A stretch of 64,000 nucleotides of DNA from Pseudomonas sp. S31 (GCF_016648105.1 NZ_JACVVE010000011.1:1-64000); one strand, 5' to 3'; counted from the first letter of the stretch, positions 33,409 to 46,380 are shown. Notes: a model not told the origin generated them from the letters alone. Numbers and translations are program-made.

Positions 33409-34032
33409 ATGAAGCTACGCGGTCTGTACGCAATCACCGACAGCCAGCTGCTCGCCGGCCGTTTCCTGTCCCATGTCGAGGCGGCTCTCGAAGGCGGCGT
33501 CTGCCTGCTGCAGTACCGCGACAAGAGCGACGATGCCGCGCGACGCCTGCGTGAAGCCGAAGCGCTGATGAAACTGTGCGAGCGCTACGGCACCCAGTTG
33601 CTGATCAACGACGACGCCGAACTCGCCGCGCGCCTGGGCGTTGGCGTGCACCTGGGCCAGACCGACGGCCCGCTGACCCCAGCCCGGGCCTTGCTCGGGC
33701 GCAACGCCATCATCGGCTCGACCTGCCACGCCAGCCTCGACCTGGCCGAGCAGGCTGCCCGCGAAGGCGCCAGCTATGTCGCCTTCGGCCGCTTCTTCAA
33801 TTCCGTGACCAAGCCCGGTGCCCCGGCTGCCAGCCTCGAGCTGGTGGAGCAGGCCCGGGCCCTGGTCAAGTTGCCGATCGCCGTGATCGGTGGCATCACC
33901 CTCGACAACGCCGCCCCGCTGGTTGCCCATGGCGCCGACCTGCTGGCGGTCATCCACGGCTTGTTCGGTGCCGACAGCGCGCAGGAAGTCACCCGCCGCG
34001 CCCGCGCCTTCAATGCCCTGTTCGCTTGCTGA
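33409..34032 (+). CDS. thiE: thiamine-phosphate synthase ThiE
   Basis: A 207-residue TIM-barrel enzyme that joins HMP-PP and HET-P into thiamine phosphate. ATG 33409 gives [14 protein letters not shown], the usual N-terminus. Conserved segments: [13 protein letters not shown] (pyrophosphate site), [38 protein letters not shown] (phosphate-binding loop, here GRFFNS rather than GPVFPT), and [13 protein letters not shown]. It is 14 nt from thiD and 17 nt from hemL, and the order thiD-thiE-hemL is standard in Pseudomonas. Confidence 0.93.
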   Translation: MKLRGLYAITDSQLLAGRFLSHVEAALEGGVCLLQYRDKSDDAARRLREAEALMKLCERYGTQLLINDDAELAARLGVGVHLGQTDGPLTPARALLGRNAIIGSTCHASLDLAEQAAREGASYVAFGRFFNSVTKPGAPAASLELVEQARALVKLPIAVIGGITLDNAAPLVAHGADLLAVIHGLFGADSAQEVTRRARAFNALFAC

Positions 34033-34049
34033 TTTCGAGAGAAAACCCC

Positions 34050-35333
34050 ATGTCCCGTTCCGAATCCCTGTTCGCCCAAGCCCAGAAGCACATCCCCGGT
34101 GGCGTCAACTCGCCGGTCCGCGCCTTCAAGAGCGTCGGTGGCACGCCGCTGTTCTTCAAGCACGCCGAAGGCGCCTACGTGGTGGATGAAGACGACAAGC
34201 GCTACGTCGACTACGTCGGTTCCTGGGGCCCGATGATCCTCGGCCACAGCCACCCCGAGGTATTGGCCTCGGTACGCAAGCAGCTCGAGCACGGCCTGTC
34301 GTATGGCGCGCCGACCGCCATGGAAACCGAGATGGCCGATCTGGTCTGCTCGATCGTGCCGTCCATGGAAATGGTGCGCATGGTCAGCTCCGGCACCGAA
34401 GCCACCATGAGCGCCATTCGCCTGGCCCGGGGCTACACCGGCCGTGACGCCATCATCAAGTTCGAGGGTTGCTACCACGGCCACTCCGACAGCCTGCTGG
34501 TCAAGGCCGGCTCCGGCCTGCTGACCCAGGGCGTACCCAGCTCGGCGGGCGTGCCGGCGGACTTCGCCAAGCACACCCTGACCCTGCCGTTCAACGACAT
34601 CGCCGCGGTCGAGAAGACCCTGGCCGACGTCGGCGACACCGTGGCCTGCATCATCGTCGAGCCAGTGGCCGGCAACATGAACTGCGTACCACCGGCGCCG
34701 GGCTTCCTCGAAGGCCTGCGCGAGCAATGCGACAAGCACGGCGTGGTACTGATCTTCGACGAAGTGATGACCGGTTTCCGCGTATCGCTCGGCGGCGCTC
34801 AAGGCCACTATGGCATCACCCCGGACCTGTCGACCTTCGGCAAGATCGTCGGCGGCGGCATGCCGGTCGGCTGCTTCGGTGGCAAGCGCGAGATCATGGG
34901 CTGCATCGCCCCGCTGGGCCCGGTCTACCAGGCCGGCACCCTGTCGGGCAACCCGCTGGCGATGGCCGCTGGCCTGACCACCCTCAAGCTGATCAGCCGC
35001 CCGGGCTTCCACGACGAGCTGAGCGCCTTCACCAGCCGCATGCTCGACGGCCTGCAGCAACGCGCCGATGCCGCCGGCATCCCGTTCGTCACCACCCAGG
35101 CGGGCGCCATGTTCGGCCTGTACTTCAGCGGTGCCGACGACATCGTCACCTTCGAAGACGTGATGGCCAGCGATGCCGAGCGCTTCAAGCGCTTCTTCCA
35201 CCTGATGCTCGACGGTGGCGTGTACCTCGCGCCGAGCGCGTTCGAGGCGGGCTTCACTTCCATCGCGCACGGCGAGACCGAACTCAAGATTACCCTCGAT
35301 GCGGCCGAAAAAGCCTTTGCTGCGCTGAAGTAA
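34050..35333 (+). CDS. hemL: glutamate-1-semialdehyde 2,1-aminomutase HemL
   Basis: A 427-residue PLP enzyme that converts glutamate-1-semialdehyde to 5-aminolevulinate, the first committed tetrapyrrole precursor in the C5 pathway. ATG 34050 begins [26 protein letters not shown], the family N-terminus. The PLP lysine lies in [14 protein letters not shown] at residue 265; other markers are [17 protein letters not shown] and [10 protein letters not shown]. The length matches the family. It is the last gene of thiD-thiE-hemL, followed by a REP pair. Confidence 0.96.
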   Translation: MSRSESLFAQAQKHIPGGVNSPVRAFKSVGGTPLFFKHAEGAYVVDEDDKRYVDYVGSWGPMILGHSHPEVLASVRKQLEHGLSYGAPTAMETEMADLVCSIVPSMEMVRMVSSGTEATMSAIRLARGYTGRDAIIKFEGCYHGHSDSLLVKAGSGLLTQGVPSSAGVPADFAKHTLTLPFNDIAAVEKTLADVGDTVACIIVEPVAGNMNCVPPAPGFLEGLREQCDKHGVVLIFDEVMTGFRVSLGGAQGHYGITPDLSTFGKIVGGGMPVGCFGGKREIMGCIAPLGPVYQAGTLSGNPLAMAAGLTTLKLISRPGFHDELSAFTSRMLDGLQQRADAAGIPFVTTQAGAMFGLYFSGADDIVTFEDVMASDAERFKRFFHLMLDGGVYLAPSAFEAGFTSIAHGETELKITLDAAEKAFAALK

Positions 35334-35342
35334 CTGCCAGGC

Positions 35343-35427
35343 TGCACCGGCTCTTCGCGGGTAAACCCGCTCCTACAGACATGCGTGTACCCTGTAGGAG
35401 CGGGTTTACCCGCGAAGAGCCGGTGCA
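35343..35427. repeat. REP pair forming a long perfect inverted repeat
   Basis: TGCACCGGCTCTTCGCGGGT and the following AAACCCGCTCCTACAG (35343-35378) are matched by their reverse complement at 35392-35427: 36-bp arms around a 13-nt spacer. It lies directly after hemL and could stabilise or terminate its transcript. Confidence 0.9.
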
Positions 35428-35566
35428 AACATCAGCGTGCCGCGCAACCAACAAAGGCTTCTTCAATAGAGAATTTCGAGTAAAACTTTGTAAGGTTGGC
35501 GCTGCTTATCCCATAATGTGCCACCAGAGACATTGGCCGTAGCTTTGCAGAGGTAAGTCGATCCCC

Positions 35567-36112
35567 ATGAACCGCACCGGCCGCGCCCTGACCCTGGGCT
35601 GCCTGTTGCTTCTTCAGCCCCTGCTGGCCCTGGCGGAGGGCAGCAACTCGTTGCTGATTCCGGCAACGGGCCGCTGCACCCTGAATGTCCAACCGCAAGA
35701 TCTGGAACACGCCATCAAGGCCTGCGAGAAGATCGCCAGCAACGGGGATGCGCAGGCACAGTACGAGCTGGGCGAGTTCTACTACACGCAAACGCCAAAG
35801 GTCCTGGACAAGGCCCTGAACTGGTTCGAAAAGGCCTCGTTGCAAGGCCATGCCGAAGCCCAGTACCGCCTCGGCGCGATGTTCTTCCATGGCGAAGGCG
35901 TCAAGGCCAACAACGTGCAGGCTTACATCCTGCTGAAGATGGCGGCGGTCAACGGTGCCGAGGATGCACTGGACATGGCCGACGAAGTGACCGAACAGAT
36001 GCCCCGCGACGAGCTGGAGCACGCCACCCAGGTGCTCGGCCAGATCTTCCGCAAGTACCTGCTGGAACTGCAGAACGCCGAAGGACGCACGCCGTTCTCG
36101 CCACTTCCCTGA
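35567..36112 (+). CDS. secreted Sel1-repeat protein
   Basis: A 181-residue protein with a Sec signal peptide (residues 1-23, LTLGCLLLLQPLLALAEG). Residues ~59-130 contain two Sel1-like/TPR-type repeats: GDAQAQYELGEFYYTQTPKV, then KASLQGHAEAQYRLGAMFFHGEGVKANNVQAYILLKMAAVNG. Sel1 repeats are protein-protein interaction solenoids; periplasmic members act in envelope signalling or assembly. Two cysteines in the N-terminal part (RCTLNV, KACEKI) may form a disulphide. The gene converges with the DUF1820 gene 3 nt away. The partner is unknown. Confidence 0.85.
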   Translation: MNRTGRALTLGCLLLLQPLLALAEGSNSLLIPATGRCTLNVQPQDLEHAIKACEKIASNGDAQAQYELGEFYYTQTPKVLDKALNWFEKASLQGHAEAQYRLGAMFFHGEGVKANNVQAYILLKMAAVNGAEDALDMADEVTEQMPRDELEHATQVLGQIFRKYLLELQNAEGRTPFSPLP

Positions 36113-36115
36113 GTC

Positions 36116-36442
36116 TTACTTCTCCGGCATCGGCATCGGGAACGGCATGACGTTGCCCGCGCCCTTGGCCTCGCTGATCTTCGCCGTCCCCAGACGCTCC
36201 ACCTCATCGATGCGCACGATCGAGTGCATCGGCACGAAACTGCGGATCACGCCCTCGAACTGGGTCTTGAGCTTCTCCTCGCTCGGGTCGACGACCACCT
36301 GGGTGCGCTCGCCGAAGACGAACTCCTCGATTTCCAGAAAGCCCCAGAGGTCGCTCTGGTAGATCTGCTTGGCATACATCTCGAAGACCTGCCCCTGGTT
36401 GAGGAAGATCACTTTATAGATGGCGGGTTCGCGTTTGCTCAT
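36116..36442 (-). CDS. DUF1820 family protein
   Basis: A 108-residue cytosolic protein. ATG 36442 (MSKREPAIYKVIFLNQGQVFEMYAKQIY) is preferred to an ATG 13 codons upstream because the DUF1820 family begins here. The conserved core reads YQSDLWGFLEIEEFVFGERTQVVVDPSEEKLKTQFEGVIRSFVPMHSIVRIDEVERLGTAKI in overall pattern. It is found throughout gamma-proteobacteria, often near phoH/ybeZ-type genes, with no known function. It converges with the Sel1 gene. Confidence 0.88.
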   Translation of the reverse strand: MSKREPAIYKVIFLNQGQVFEMYAKQIYQSDLWGFLEIEEFVFGERTQVVVDPSEEKLKTQFEGVIRSFVPMHSIVRIDEVERLGTAKISEAKGAGNVMPFPMPMPEK

Positions 36443-36493
36443 GTTCGGCGGGATAACACATGCGTAAGAAAAGGCGTGCATGATACCTGCTCT

Positions 36494-36525
36494 GGCCTCT
36501 TCGCGGGTAAACCCGCTCCTACGGG
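36494..36525. repeat. solitary REP element
   Basis: GGCCTCTTCGCGGGTAAACC followed by CGCTCCTACGGG is one REP unit of the same family without an inverted partner. It lies in the divergent gap between DUF1820 and ybeZ. Confidence 0.8.
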
Positions 36526-36633
36526 TCGATGCCGTACTCGCGATACCGTTGAACGTTTCAGTGCTTTCGCCACTGCCCTTCTAGGGTTATTCTTGAGTTC
36601 ACATTCATTGCCGTCGAGCGGCTAAAAACGACC

Positions 36634-37632
36634 TTGAACGCACCCATACAACCCCATCGTTTCATCCTCGAGCCCTTCGAGGCCAACCGTTTCGCCAACT
36701 TGTGCGGCCAGTTCGACGAGCACCTGCGCCTGATCGAACAACGCCTGGCCATCGAGATCCGCAACCGCGGCAATCAGTTCGAACTGATCGGCGAACCCAA
36801 GACCACCTCCGCCGCCGAACAGCTGCTGCGCCGCCTCTACCGTGAGGCCAAGGCCACCGAGCTGTCACCGGAAACCGTGCACCTGTATCTGCAGGAATCC
36901 ACGGTCGAGAACATCGACAACCCGGCGGTCAACGAAGTCAGCGTCTCGCTGCGCACGCGCAAGGGCAACATCCGCCCGCGCGGCGTCAACCAGCAGCGCT
37001 ACGTCAAGGAAATCCTGGCCAACGACATCAACTTCGGCATCGGCCCGGCGGGTACCGGCAAGACGTACCTGGCCGTGGCCTGCGCCGTCGATGCCCTGGA
37101 GCGCGAGCAGGTGCGTCGTATCCTGCTGGTGCGCCCGGCCGTCGAAGCGGGCGAAAAGCTCGGCTTCCTGCCCGGCGACCTGGCCCAGAAGATCGACCCG
37201 TACCTGCGCCCGCTGTACGACGCCCTGTATGAGATGCTCGGCTTCGAGCACGTGGCCAAGCTGATCGAGCGCCAGGTGATCGAGATCGCTCCGCTCGCCT
37301 ACATGCGTGGCCGCACCCTGAACAACAGCTTCATCATCCTCGACGAGAGCCAGAACACCACGCTCGAGCAGATGAAGATGTTCCTCACCCGTATCGGCTT
37401 CGGCTCGACCGCGGTGATCACCGGCGACATCACCCAGGTCGACCTGCCACGCGGCACCAAGTCGGGCCTGGCCCACGTGATCGAAGTGCTCAGGGATGTA
37501 CCGGGCATCAGCTTCACCCACTTCCAGCCCAAGGATGTGGTCCGTCACCCACTGGTCCAGCGCATCGTCGAAGCCTACGACCGCTTCGATGCCCGCCAGG
37601 CCAAGCCCGAGGTCAGCGGCAAAGATGCTTGA
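36634..37632 (+). CDS. ybeZ: PhoH-like ATPase YbeZ
   Basis: A 332-residue PhoH-family NTPase that works with the endoribonuclease YbeY in RNA processing. The start is TTG at 36634 ([20 protein letters not shown]); no in-frame ATG gives a plausible start, so a rare start codon is inferred. The N-terminal KH-like region is followed by the P-loop [15 protein letters not shown] (~residue 137), the Walker B/sensor region [25 protein letters not shown], and [18 protein letters not shown]. The stop overlaps the ybeY start by 8 nt, pointing to coupled translation. Confidence 0.92.
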   Translation: MNAPIQPHRFILEPFEANRFANLCGQFDEHLRLIEQRLAIEIRNRGNQFELIGEPKTTSAAEQLLRRLYREAKATELSPETVHLYLQESTVENIDNPAVNEVSVSLRTRKGNIRPRGVNQQRYVKEILANDINFGIGPAGTGKTYLAVACAVDALEREQVRRILLVRPAVEAGEKLGFLPGDLAQKIDPYLRPLYDALYEMLGFEHVAKLIERQVIEIAPLAYMRGRTLNNSFIILDESQNTTLEQMKMFLTRIGFGSTAVITGDITQVDLPRGTKSGLAHVIEVLRDVPGISFTHFQPKDVVRHPLVQRIVEAYDRFDARQAKPEVSGKDA

Positions 37633-38098
37633 ACTCGACCTGCAACGGGCCACGGATGCCGCTGCCCCGGATGACGAGGCCTTCCGCCGCTGGTGCGAGC
37701 TTGCCTTGCGCCAGCGCAGCGCCGACTCGGAAATGACCATTCGCCTGGTCGACGAGGCCGAAGGCCGCGAGCTCAACCATACGTACCGGCACAAGGACTA
37801 CGCGACCAACGTGTTGTCGTTCCCGGCCGACGTGCCCGACGAACTGCTCGACATCCCGCTGCTTGGCGATCTGGTGATCTGCGTACCGGTGGTCGAGCGC
37901 GAAGCGGCCGAGCAAGGCAAGGCGCTGCAGGCCCACTGGGCCCACCTGGTGATCCACGGCTGCCTGCACCTGCTGGGCTACGACCACATCGAAGACGACG
38001 AGGCCGAGGAAATGGAGGCACTGGAACGGCAATTGCTTGCCGAACTGGGCTACCCCGACCCGTATGCCGATGACCACACCGATTCCATCACTCACTGA
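37625..38098 (+). CDS. ybeY: endoribonuclease YbeY
   Basis: A 157-residue zinc-dependent single-strand RNase needed for 16S rRNA 3'-end maturation and 70S ribosome quality control. The metal-binding motif [11 protein letters not shown] puts the three histidines at 111, 115 and 121. The upstream block [21 protein letters not shown] is the conserved nucleic-acid-binding part. ATG 37625 overlaps the end of ybeZ. corC follows 27 nt downstream, so ybeZ-ybeY-corC-lnt is one operon, as in other gamma-proteobacteria. Confidence 0.95.
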   Translation: MLELDLQRATDAAAPDDEAFRRWCELALRQRSADSEMTIRLVDEAEGRELNHTYRHKDYATNVLSFPADVPDELLDIPLLGDLVICVPVVEREAAEQGKALQAHWAHLVIHGCLHLLGYDHIEDDEAEEMEALERQLLAELGYPDPYADDHTDSITH

Positions 38099-38125
38099 TA
38101 TTGCAAAGGATCACGAGTAACCGCC

Positions 38126-38965
38126 ATGAGCGAAGACCGATCGAGCAACGGGCAAAAGTCCTGGCTGGGTAAATTGACCCAGGCTTTTGCCCATGAGCCG
38201 AAAAACCGCCAGGAGCTCCTCGAGCTGCTGCGCGAAGCCCATCAGAACAAGCTGCTCGACAGCGAAGCGCTGACCATCGTCGAGGGCGCTATCCAGGTCG
38301 CCGACCTGCAGGTGCGCGATATCATGGTGCCCCGCTCGCAGATGATCAGCATCAAGGCCCACCAGTCGCCTCGCGAGTTCCTGCCGGCAGTGATCGACGC
38401 CGCGCACTCGCGCTATCCGGTGATCGGCGAGAGCCATGACGATGTGCTCGGCATCCTGCTCGCCAAAGACTTGCTGCCGCTGATCCTCAAGGAAAACGGC
38501 GACAGCTTCAACATCAAGGACCTGCTGCGCCCGGCCACCTTCGTGCCCGAGTCCAAGCGCCTGAACGTGCTGCTGCGCGAGTTCCGCGCCAACCACAACC
38601 ACATGGCCATCGTCATCGACGAGTACGGCGGCGTGGCCGGCCTGGTCACCATCGAGGACGTGCTCGAGCAGATCGTCGGTGACATCGAGGACGAGCACGA
38701 CGTCGAGGAAGACAGCTACATCAAGCCGCTGCCCAGCGGCGACTTCCTGGTCAAGGCATTGACGCCGATCGAGAACTTCAACGAGTTCTTCGACAGCGAA
38801 TTTTCCGACGATGAGTTCGACACCGTCGGCGGCCTGGTGATGAGCGCCTTCGGCCACCTGCCCAAGCGTAACGAGACCACCGAGATCGGCGCCTACAAGT
38901 TCCGTATTCTCAATGCCGACAGCCGGCGGATACACTTGCTGCGTTTGACCCCGATCACCCGCTAA
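38126..38965 (+). CDS. corC: CorC/YbeX: CBS-pair and transporter-associated domain protein
   Basis: A 279-residue cytosolic protein. Two CBS domains occupy residues ~65-185 (VRDIMVPRSQMISIKAHQSP ... NHMAIVIDEYGGVAGLVTIEDVLEQIVGDIEDEHD), followed by a CorC/HlyC transporter-associated domain (~200-279, FNEFFDSEFSDDEFDTVGGLVMSAFGHLP). It was linked to Co2+/Mg2+ efflux with CorA in enterics; YbeX is also linked to ribosome metabolism, which fits its place after ybeY. CBS pairs usually bind adenosyl nucleotides. lnt follows after 8 nt. Confidence 0.92.
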   Translation: MSEDRSSNGQKSWLGKLTQAFAHEPKNRQELLELLREAHQNKLLDSEALTIVEGAIQVADLQVRDIMVPRSQMISIKAHQSPREFLPAVIDAAHSRYPVIGESHDDVLGILLAKDLLPLILKENGDSFNIKDLLRPATFVPESKRLNVLLREFRANHNHMAIVIDEYGGVAGLVTIEDVLEQIVGDIEDEHDVEEDSYIKPLPSGDFLVKALTPIENFNEFFDSEFSDDEFDTVGGLVMSAFGHLPKRNETTEIGAYKFRILNADSRRIHLLRLTPITR

Positions 38966-38973
38966 GGACAATC

Positions 38974-40491
38974 ATGCGTTGGATCACCCGCCCCGGCTGG
39001 CCCGGTAACCTGCTGGCCGTGGCGGCCGGCGCTTCCACCCTCCTGGCCCTGGCGCCGTTCGATATCTGGCCGCTGGCCATCCTGTCGATCGCCCTGTTCT
39101 ACCTCGGCCTGCGCGAGCTCAGCCCGCGCCAGGCCATGGGCCGTGGCTGGTGCTTCGGCTTCGGCCTGTATGGCGCCGGCACCTGGTGGATCTACGTCAG
39201 CATGAACACCTACGGCGGCGCCTCGCCGCTGCTGGCGATCCTTCTGCTGCTGGCATTTTTCGCCGCACTGGCCTGGTTCTTCGCCCTGCCCGCCTGGCTC
39301 TGGGCCCGCTGGCTGCGCCGCAACGAGGCGCCCCTGGCCGATGCCCTGTGCTTTGCCGCCCTGTGGCTGCTGCAGGAGGCCTTCCGCGGCTGGTTCCTCA
39401 CCGGCTTCCCCTGGCTGTATGCCGGTTACAGCCAACTCGACGGCCCCCTGGCCGGGCTGGCGCCACTGGGTGGCGTTTGGCTGGTGTCCTTCGCCCTGGC
39501 GCTGACCGCCGCGCTGCTGTGCAACCTGCATCGGCTGCGCATGCGCCCGTCGTTCCTGGCCGTGGGCGTGCTGTTGCTGCTGGCGCCGTGGGCCACGGGC
39601 CTGGCACTCAAGGGCCATGCCTGGACCAAGCCTGCGGGCGAGCCGCTCAAGGTCGCGGCCCTGCAGGGTAACGTCGAGCAGGACCTGAAGTGGGACCCGG
39701 CGCACATCGATGCGCAGTTGGCGCTGTACCGCGACATGAGCTTCAGTTCCAAGCCGGTCGACCTGCTGGTGTGGCCGGAAACCGCCGTGCCAGTGCTCAA
39801 GGACCAGGCCCAGGGCTACATCGATGTGATGGGCCGTTTCGCCGCCGACCGGCATTCGGCGCTGATCACCGGGGTGCCGGTGCGCGAGGTGGTGCACCAC
39901 CAGCGCCGCTACTACAACGGCGTGACCGTCGCCGGCGAAGGCGACGGCACCTACCTCAAGCAGAAGCTGGTGCCGTTCGGCGAGTACGTGCCGCTGCAGG
40001 ACATGCTCCGTGGCGCAATCGAGTTCTTCAACCTGCCGATGTCGGACTTCGCCCGTGGGCCGGAAGACCAGCCGTTGCTGCAAGCCAAGGGCTACCAGAT
40101 CGCGCCGTTCATCTGCTACGAGGTGGTCTATCCCGAGTTCGCCGCGGGCCTGGCAGCGCGCAGCGACCTGCTGCTGACGATCAGTAACGACACCTGGTTC
40201 GGCAAGTCCATCGGCCCGCTGCAGCACCTGCAGATGGCGCAGATGCGCGCGCTGGAGGCGGGCCGCTGGATGATCCGCGCCACCAACAACGGAGTGACCG
40301 CGCTGATCGACCCGTTCGGGCGCATCACCACGCAGATTCCGCAGTTCGAGCGGGCCGTGCTGTATGGCGAGGTGGTGCCGATGCAGCAACTGACGCCTTA
40401 CCTACAATGGCGCTCGTGGCCGCTGGCGGTCGTCTGCGTGCTGCTGTTTGGCTGGGCGCTGCTGGCAGGCCGGATCGCCAAGACCGTTTGA
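38974..40491 (+). CDS. lnt: apolipoprotein N-acyltransferase Lnt
   Basis: A 505-residue inner-membrane enzyme that adds the third acyl chain to lipoproteins. About six transmembrane helices (first at residues ~8-50) precede a nitrilase-like catalytic domain with the Glu-Lys-Cys triad: Glu in VWPETAVPVL, Lys in KLVPFGEYVPL and Cys in FICYEVVYPEF. A final transmembrane helix lies at the C-terminus (LAVVCVLLFGWALLAG). It supports maturation of the many lipoproteins in this window (LptE, RlpA, the small lipoproteins). It is the last gene of the ybeZ operon and is followed by a REP pair. Confidence 0.95.
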   Translation: MRWITRPGWPGNLLAVAAGASTLLALAPFDIWPLAILSIALFYLGLRELSPRQAMGRGWCFGFGLYGAGTWWIYVSMNTYGGASPLLAILLLLAFFAALAWFFALPAWLWARWLRRNEAPLADALCFAALWLLQEAFRGWFLTGFPWLYAGYSQLDGPLAGLAPLGGVWLVSFALALTAALLCNLHRLRMRPSFLAVGVLLLLAPWATGLALKGHAWTKPAGEPLKVAALQGNVEQDLKWDPAHIDAQLALYRDMSFSSKPVDLLVWPETAVPVLKDQAQGYIDVMGRFAADRHSALITGVPVREVVHHQRRYYNGVTVAGEGDGTYLKQKLVPFGEYVPLQDMLRGAIEFFNLPMSDFARGPEDQPLLQAKGYQIAPFICYEVVYPEFAAGLAARSDLLLTISNDTWFGKSIGPLQHLQMAQMRALEAGRWMIRATNNGVTALIDPFGRITTQIPQFERAVLYGEVVPMQQLTPYLQWRSWPLAVVCVLLFGWALLAGRIAKTV

Positions 40492-40502
40492 GGTCGCCTG
40501 TT

Positions 40503-40583
40503 CCGGCCTCTTCGCGGGTAAACCCGCTCCTACAGGTATGCCGCAGTTCCCTGTAGGAGCGGGTTTACCCGCGAAAGGGCCGG
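40503..40583. repeat. REP pair (inverted)
   Basis: CCGGCCTCTTCGCGGGTAAA with CCCGCTCCTACAGG (40503-40536) faces its reverse complement, interrupted by one extra base (CGCGAAAGGGCCGG), at 40550-40583. It sits between the convergent ends of lnt and the YdcF-like gene. Confidence 0.9.
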
Positions 40584-40600
40584 CAGCTACACCACCAGCC

Positions 40601-41362
40601 TCAATAGAACAACCGATACCCCAGCAACCCAACCGCCTCGTTGAGCAACTGCCCGCTCTGCCACATCGCCCGGCTCTCGGGCAGCAGCCCAGCAAACGGG
40701 CGGGCGTGGTCGCCACCCAGGAACCCCATCGGCGCCGGCACCACTTCGAACCCCGCCCGCTCGAAGCTCCAGCGCGAACGCTGCATATGCCAAGACTGGG
40801 TCACCAGCACCACCCGGCGAATGCCCAGCGGTTGCAGCATGTGGGCAGTGAACTGGGCATTTTCCCAGGTGGTCCGGCTGGCCTCTTCCTTCCACTTCAC
40901 CTCGACCCCGAAATCCTCGCGCAAGCGATCGGCCATCAACTGCGCCTCGCTCGGCGGCGTGCCAAAGTGCAGCCCACCGCTGATCAGCAATGGCAAGCCG
41001 CTGGCCTTGGCCAGGCGCGCGGCGAAGCGCATGCGTTCGAGGGCCGTGGCGGTCGGCTGGTCGTCGCCACCCCAGGCCATGTCGCCGCGCTCGCGCCCGG
41101 CCCCCAGCACCACGATGGCGTCCGCCCGCTGTGCCAGCACCGCCCAGTCCGCCAGCGGCAACGGCGGCTCGGTTTCCAGCACCCGGGCAGACTCCTGCAC
41201 CACCAGCGGCAGGCTCATCAGCCACAGGCCACCCAGGCCTAGGGCGAAGCACAGCGCCGCCAGCCGCGGGCGCCGGGCACGCAGCCACCAGGCGGCGAGC
41301 AACAGCAGGAACAACAGCCCGGGTGGCAACAGCCATTGTTTGATGAAAAAGCGAATCGGCAT
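40601..41362 (-). CDS. YdcF/ElyC-like DUF218 membrane protein
   Basis: A 253-residue protein from ATG 41362 (MPIRFFIKQWLLPPG), with GGAGGTG upstream; the longer frame is rejected for lack of such a site. Two N-terminal transmembrane helices (residues ~12-27 and ~35-55) are followed by a DUF218 domain with ADAIVVLGAGRERGD, SGLPLLISGGLHFGTPPSEAQLM, EEASRTTWENAQFTAHML, and RVVLVTQSWHMQRSRWSFERAG. This is the layout of ElyC/YcbC, an envelope-biogenesis factor affecting lipid-carrier use in peptidoglycan and ECA synthesis. The activity of DUF218 proteins is not firmly known. Confidence 0.87.
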   Translation of the reverse strand: MPIRFFIKQWLLPPGLLFLLLLAAWWLRARRPRLAALCFALGLGGLWLMSLPLVVQESARVLETEPPLPLADWAVLAQRADAIVVLGAGRERGDMAWGGDDQPTATALERMRFAARLAKASGLPLLISGGLHFGTPPSEAQLMADRLREDFGVEVKWKEEASRTTWENAQFTAHMLQPLGIRRVVLVTQSWHMQRSRWSFERAGFEVVPAPMGFLGGDHARPFAGLLPESRAMWQSGQLLNEAVGLLGYRLFY

Positions 41363-41490
41363 CGGCACACCTCCATGGAAGGCGTGCAGCCTAAGAGGAA
41401 CGGCGCCGGGCAACAAGATGTCGCCGGCGCCGTTTCGTGGGAAGTGTATTGAGTACCGGGGCGCGATGGCCTGCGCCGGGTCCTGAACGG

Positions 41491-44637
<3,147 letters not shown>

Positions 44638-44643
44638 TGGCAA

Positions 44644-44671
44644 CGCCCGCCCGCAGCCTTGCGGGCGGGCG
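44644..44671. repeat. 12-bp GC hairpin between leuS and lptE
   Basis: CGCCCGCCCGCA and TGCGGGCGGGCG pair perfectly across GCCT. No T-run follows, so it is more likely an attenuator or mRNA stability element than a full terminator. Confidence 0.6.
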
Positions 44672-44697
44672 GAACAGGCTCAAAAGGGAGCAACAAC

Positions 44698-45303
44698 ATG
44701 ATCAAACGCAATCTGCTGGTAATGGGCCTGGCTCTCGTGCTCAGCGCCTGCGGTTTCCAGCTGCGCGGCACCGGCACCACCGAACTCAGCCTGAAGGAAA
44801 TGGACGTCAGCGCACGCAACGCCTATGGCGACACCGTGAAACAGCTGCGCGAAGTGCTCGAGCGCAGCGGCGTCAAGCTGACCACCGCCGCCCCGTATCG
44901 CCTGGTCCTGACCAACGAGCAGGAATCCCAGCGCGCCGCCACCTACAGTGCCGGTAGCCGCTCGACCGAGTACGAGCTGACCACCGTGCTGAACTACAGC
45001 ATCCTCGGCCTGAACAACCTGGAGCTGCTCAGCGACAAGCTGGAAGTGCGCAAGATCTACGTGCATGACGGCGACAACATTACCGGCTCCGACCAGGAAG
45101 CCTCCCAGGCCCGCGAAGAAATGCGTCGCGACCTGGTCCAGAGCATGGTCGTACGCCTGCAGATGCTGACCCCAGCCCAGCTCGACCAGCTGCAACAGGA
45201 AGCCGATGCCCGCGCCAAGGCCGAGGCCGAAGCCCTGGAAGCCGCCCGTCGCCAGCAGGACGAGACGCCACAGCAATCGCCACTGGAAATCCCGGCCAAC
45301 TGA
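44698..45303 (+). CDS. lptE: LPS-assembly lipoprotein LptE
   Basis: A 201-residue outer-membrane lipoprotein that plugs LptD and helps insert LPS. The lipobox LSAC follows a short signal (MIKRNLLVMGLALVLSACGFQLRG), with acylated cysteine at 18 and the family's CGFxLRG immediately after. Later segments (KLTTAAPYRLVLTNEQESQRAATYSAGSRSTEYELTT) match RlpB/LptE. The C-terminal ~45 residues are Ala/Glu/Gln-rich and coiled. GGGAG precedes ATG 44698. The order leuS-lptE-holA is conserved in gamma-proteobacteria. Confidence 0.94.
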   Translation: MIKRNLLVMGLALVLSACGFQLRGTGTTELSLKEMDVSARNAYGDTVKQLREVLERSGVKLTTAAPYRLVLTNEQESQRAATYSAGSRSTEYELTTVLNYSILGLNNLELLSDKLEVRKIYVHDGDNITGSDQEASQAREEMRRDLVQSMVVRLQMLTPAQLDQLQQEADARAKAEAEALEAARRQQDETPQQSPLEIPAN

Positions 45304-45340
45304 GCCGATGCGGGGCACTCCGGTGCCCCGCCCATTCCCC

Positions 45341-46378
45341 ATGAAGCTCGCCCCCGCCCAACTCAACAAGCATCTGCAAGGCAGCCTGGCACCGGTCTAT
45401 GTGGTCAGCGGCGACGACCCGCTGCTGTGCCAGGAAGCCGCCGACGCCATCCGCAACGCGGCACGCCAGCAGGGCTTCGACGAACGCCAGGTATTCAGCG
45501 CCGACGCCAACTTCGACTGGGGCACGCTGCTGCAGGCCGGCAACAGCCTGTCGTTGTTCGCCCAGCGCCGCCTGCTGGAGCTGCGTCTGCCTTCGGGCAA
45601 GCCCGGCGACAAGGGCGCCGCAGCGCTGATGGAGTACTGCGCCAACCCCGCCGAGGACACCCTGCTGCTGGTCAGCCTGCCCAAGCTCGATGGCAGCGCG
45701 CAGAAGACCAAGTGGGGCAAGGCGCTGATCGAGGGCGCGCACTGCCAGTTCATTCAGATCTGGCCGGTGGACGCCCAGCAATTGCCGCAGTGGATCAACC
45801 AGCGCCTGGCTCAGGCCGGGTTGTCGGCCCAGCGGGACGCGGTCGACCTGATCGCCGCACGGGTCGAAGGCAACCTGCTGGCCGCCGCGCAGGAAATCGA
45901 AAAGCTCAAGCTGCTCGCCGAAGGTAATCAGATCACCGTCGAGACCGTGCAATCGGCCGTGGCCGACAGTGCCCGTTTCGACGTGTTCGGCCTGGTGGAT
46001 GCCGTGCTCAATGGCGAAGCCGCGCATGCCTTGCGCATGCTCGAAGGCCTGCGTGGCGAGGGCGTCGAGCCACCGGTCATCCTGTGGGCGCTGGCTCGTG
46101 AGCTGCGTCTGCTGGCCGGCCTGGCCCAGCAGTTCAGCCAGGGTGTGCCGCTGGACAAGGCGTTCAGCCAGGCGCGGCCTCCGGTGTGGGACAAGCGCCG
46201 GCCCCTGGTCAGCAAGGCCTTGCAACGCCTCTCGGCGCGGCGCTGGGCCCAATTGCTGCAGGATGCCCAGCGCATCGATGCACAGATCAAGGGGCAGGCC
46301 GAGGGCTCACCGTGGACCGGGCTGGCGCGGCTGACTTTATTGATGGCTGGGCAGCGGCTGGTTCTGCCTCCGGAATAG
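45341..46378 (+). CDS. holA: DNA polymerase III delta subunit
   Basis: A 345-residue clamp-loader subunit that opens the beta clamp. ATG 45341 (MKLAPAQLNKHLQGSLAPVYVVSGDDPLLCQEAADAIR) gives the usual start. The N-terminal AAA+-like domain lacks a P-loop, as expected for delta. The conserved RLLELRLPSGKPGDKGAAAL and LLPKLDGSAQKTKW-like segments are present, and the C-terminal helical collar domain reads FGLVDAVLNGEAAHALRMLEGLRGEG. It lies 37 nt after lptE in the same probable operon. Confidence 0.94.
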   Translation: MKLAPAQLNKHLQGSLAPVYVVSGDDPLLCQEAADAIRNAARQQGFDERQVFSADANFDWGTLLQAGNSLSLFAQRRLLELRLPSGKPGDKGAAALMEYCANPAEDTLLLVSLPKLDGSAQKTKWGKALIEGAHCQFIQIWPVDAQQLPQWINQRLAQAGLSAQRDAVDLIAARVEGNLLAAAQEIEKLKLLAEGNQITVETVQSAVADSARFDVFGLVDAVLNGEAAHALRMLEGLRGEGVEPPVILWALARELRLLAGLAQQFSQGVPLDKAFSQARPPVWDKRRPLVSKALQRLSARRWAQLLQDAQRIDAQIKGQAEGSPWTGLARLTLLMAGQRLVLPPE

Positions 46379-46380
46379 CT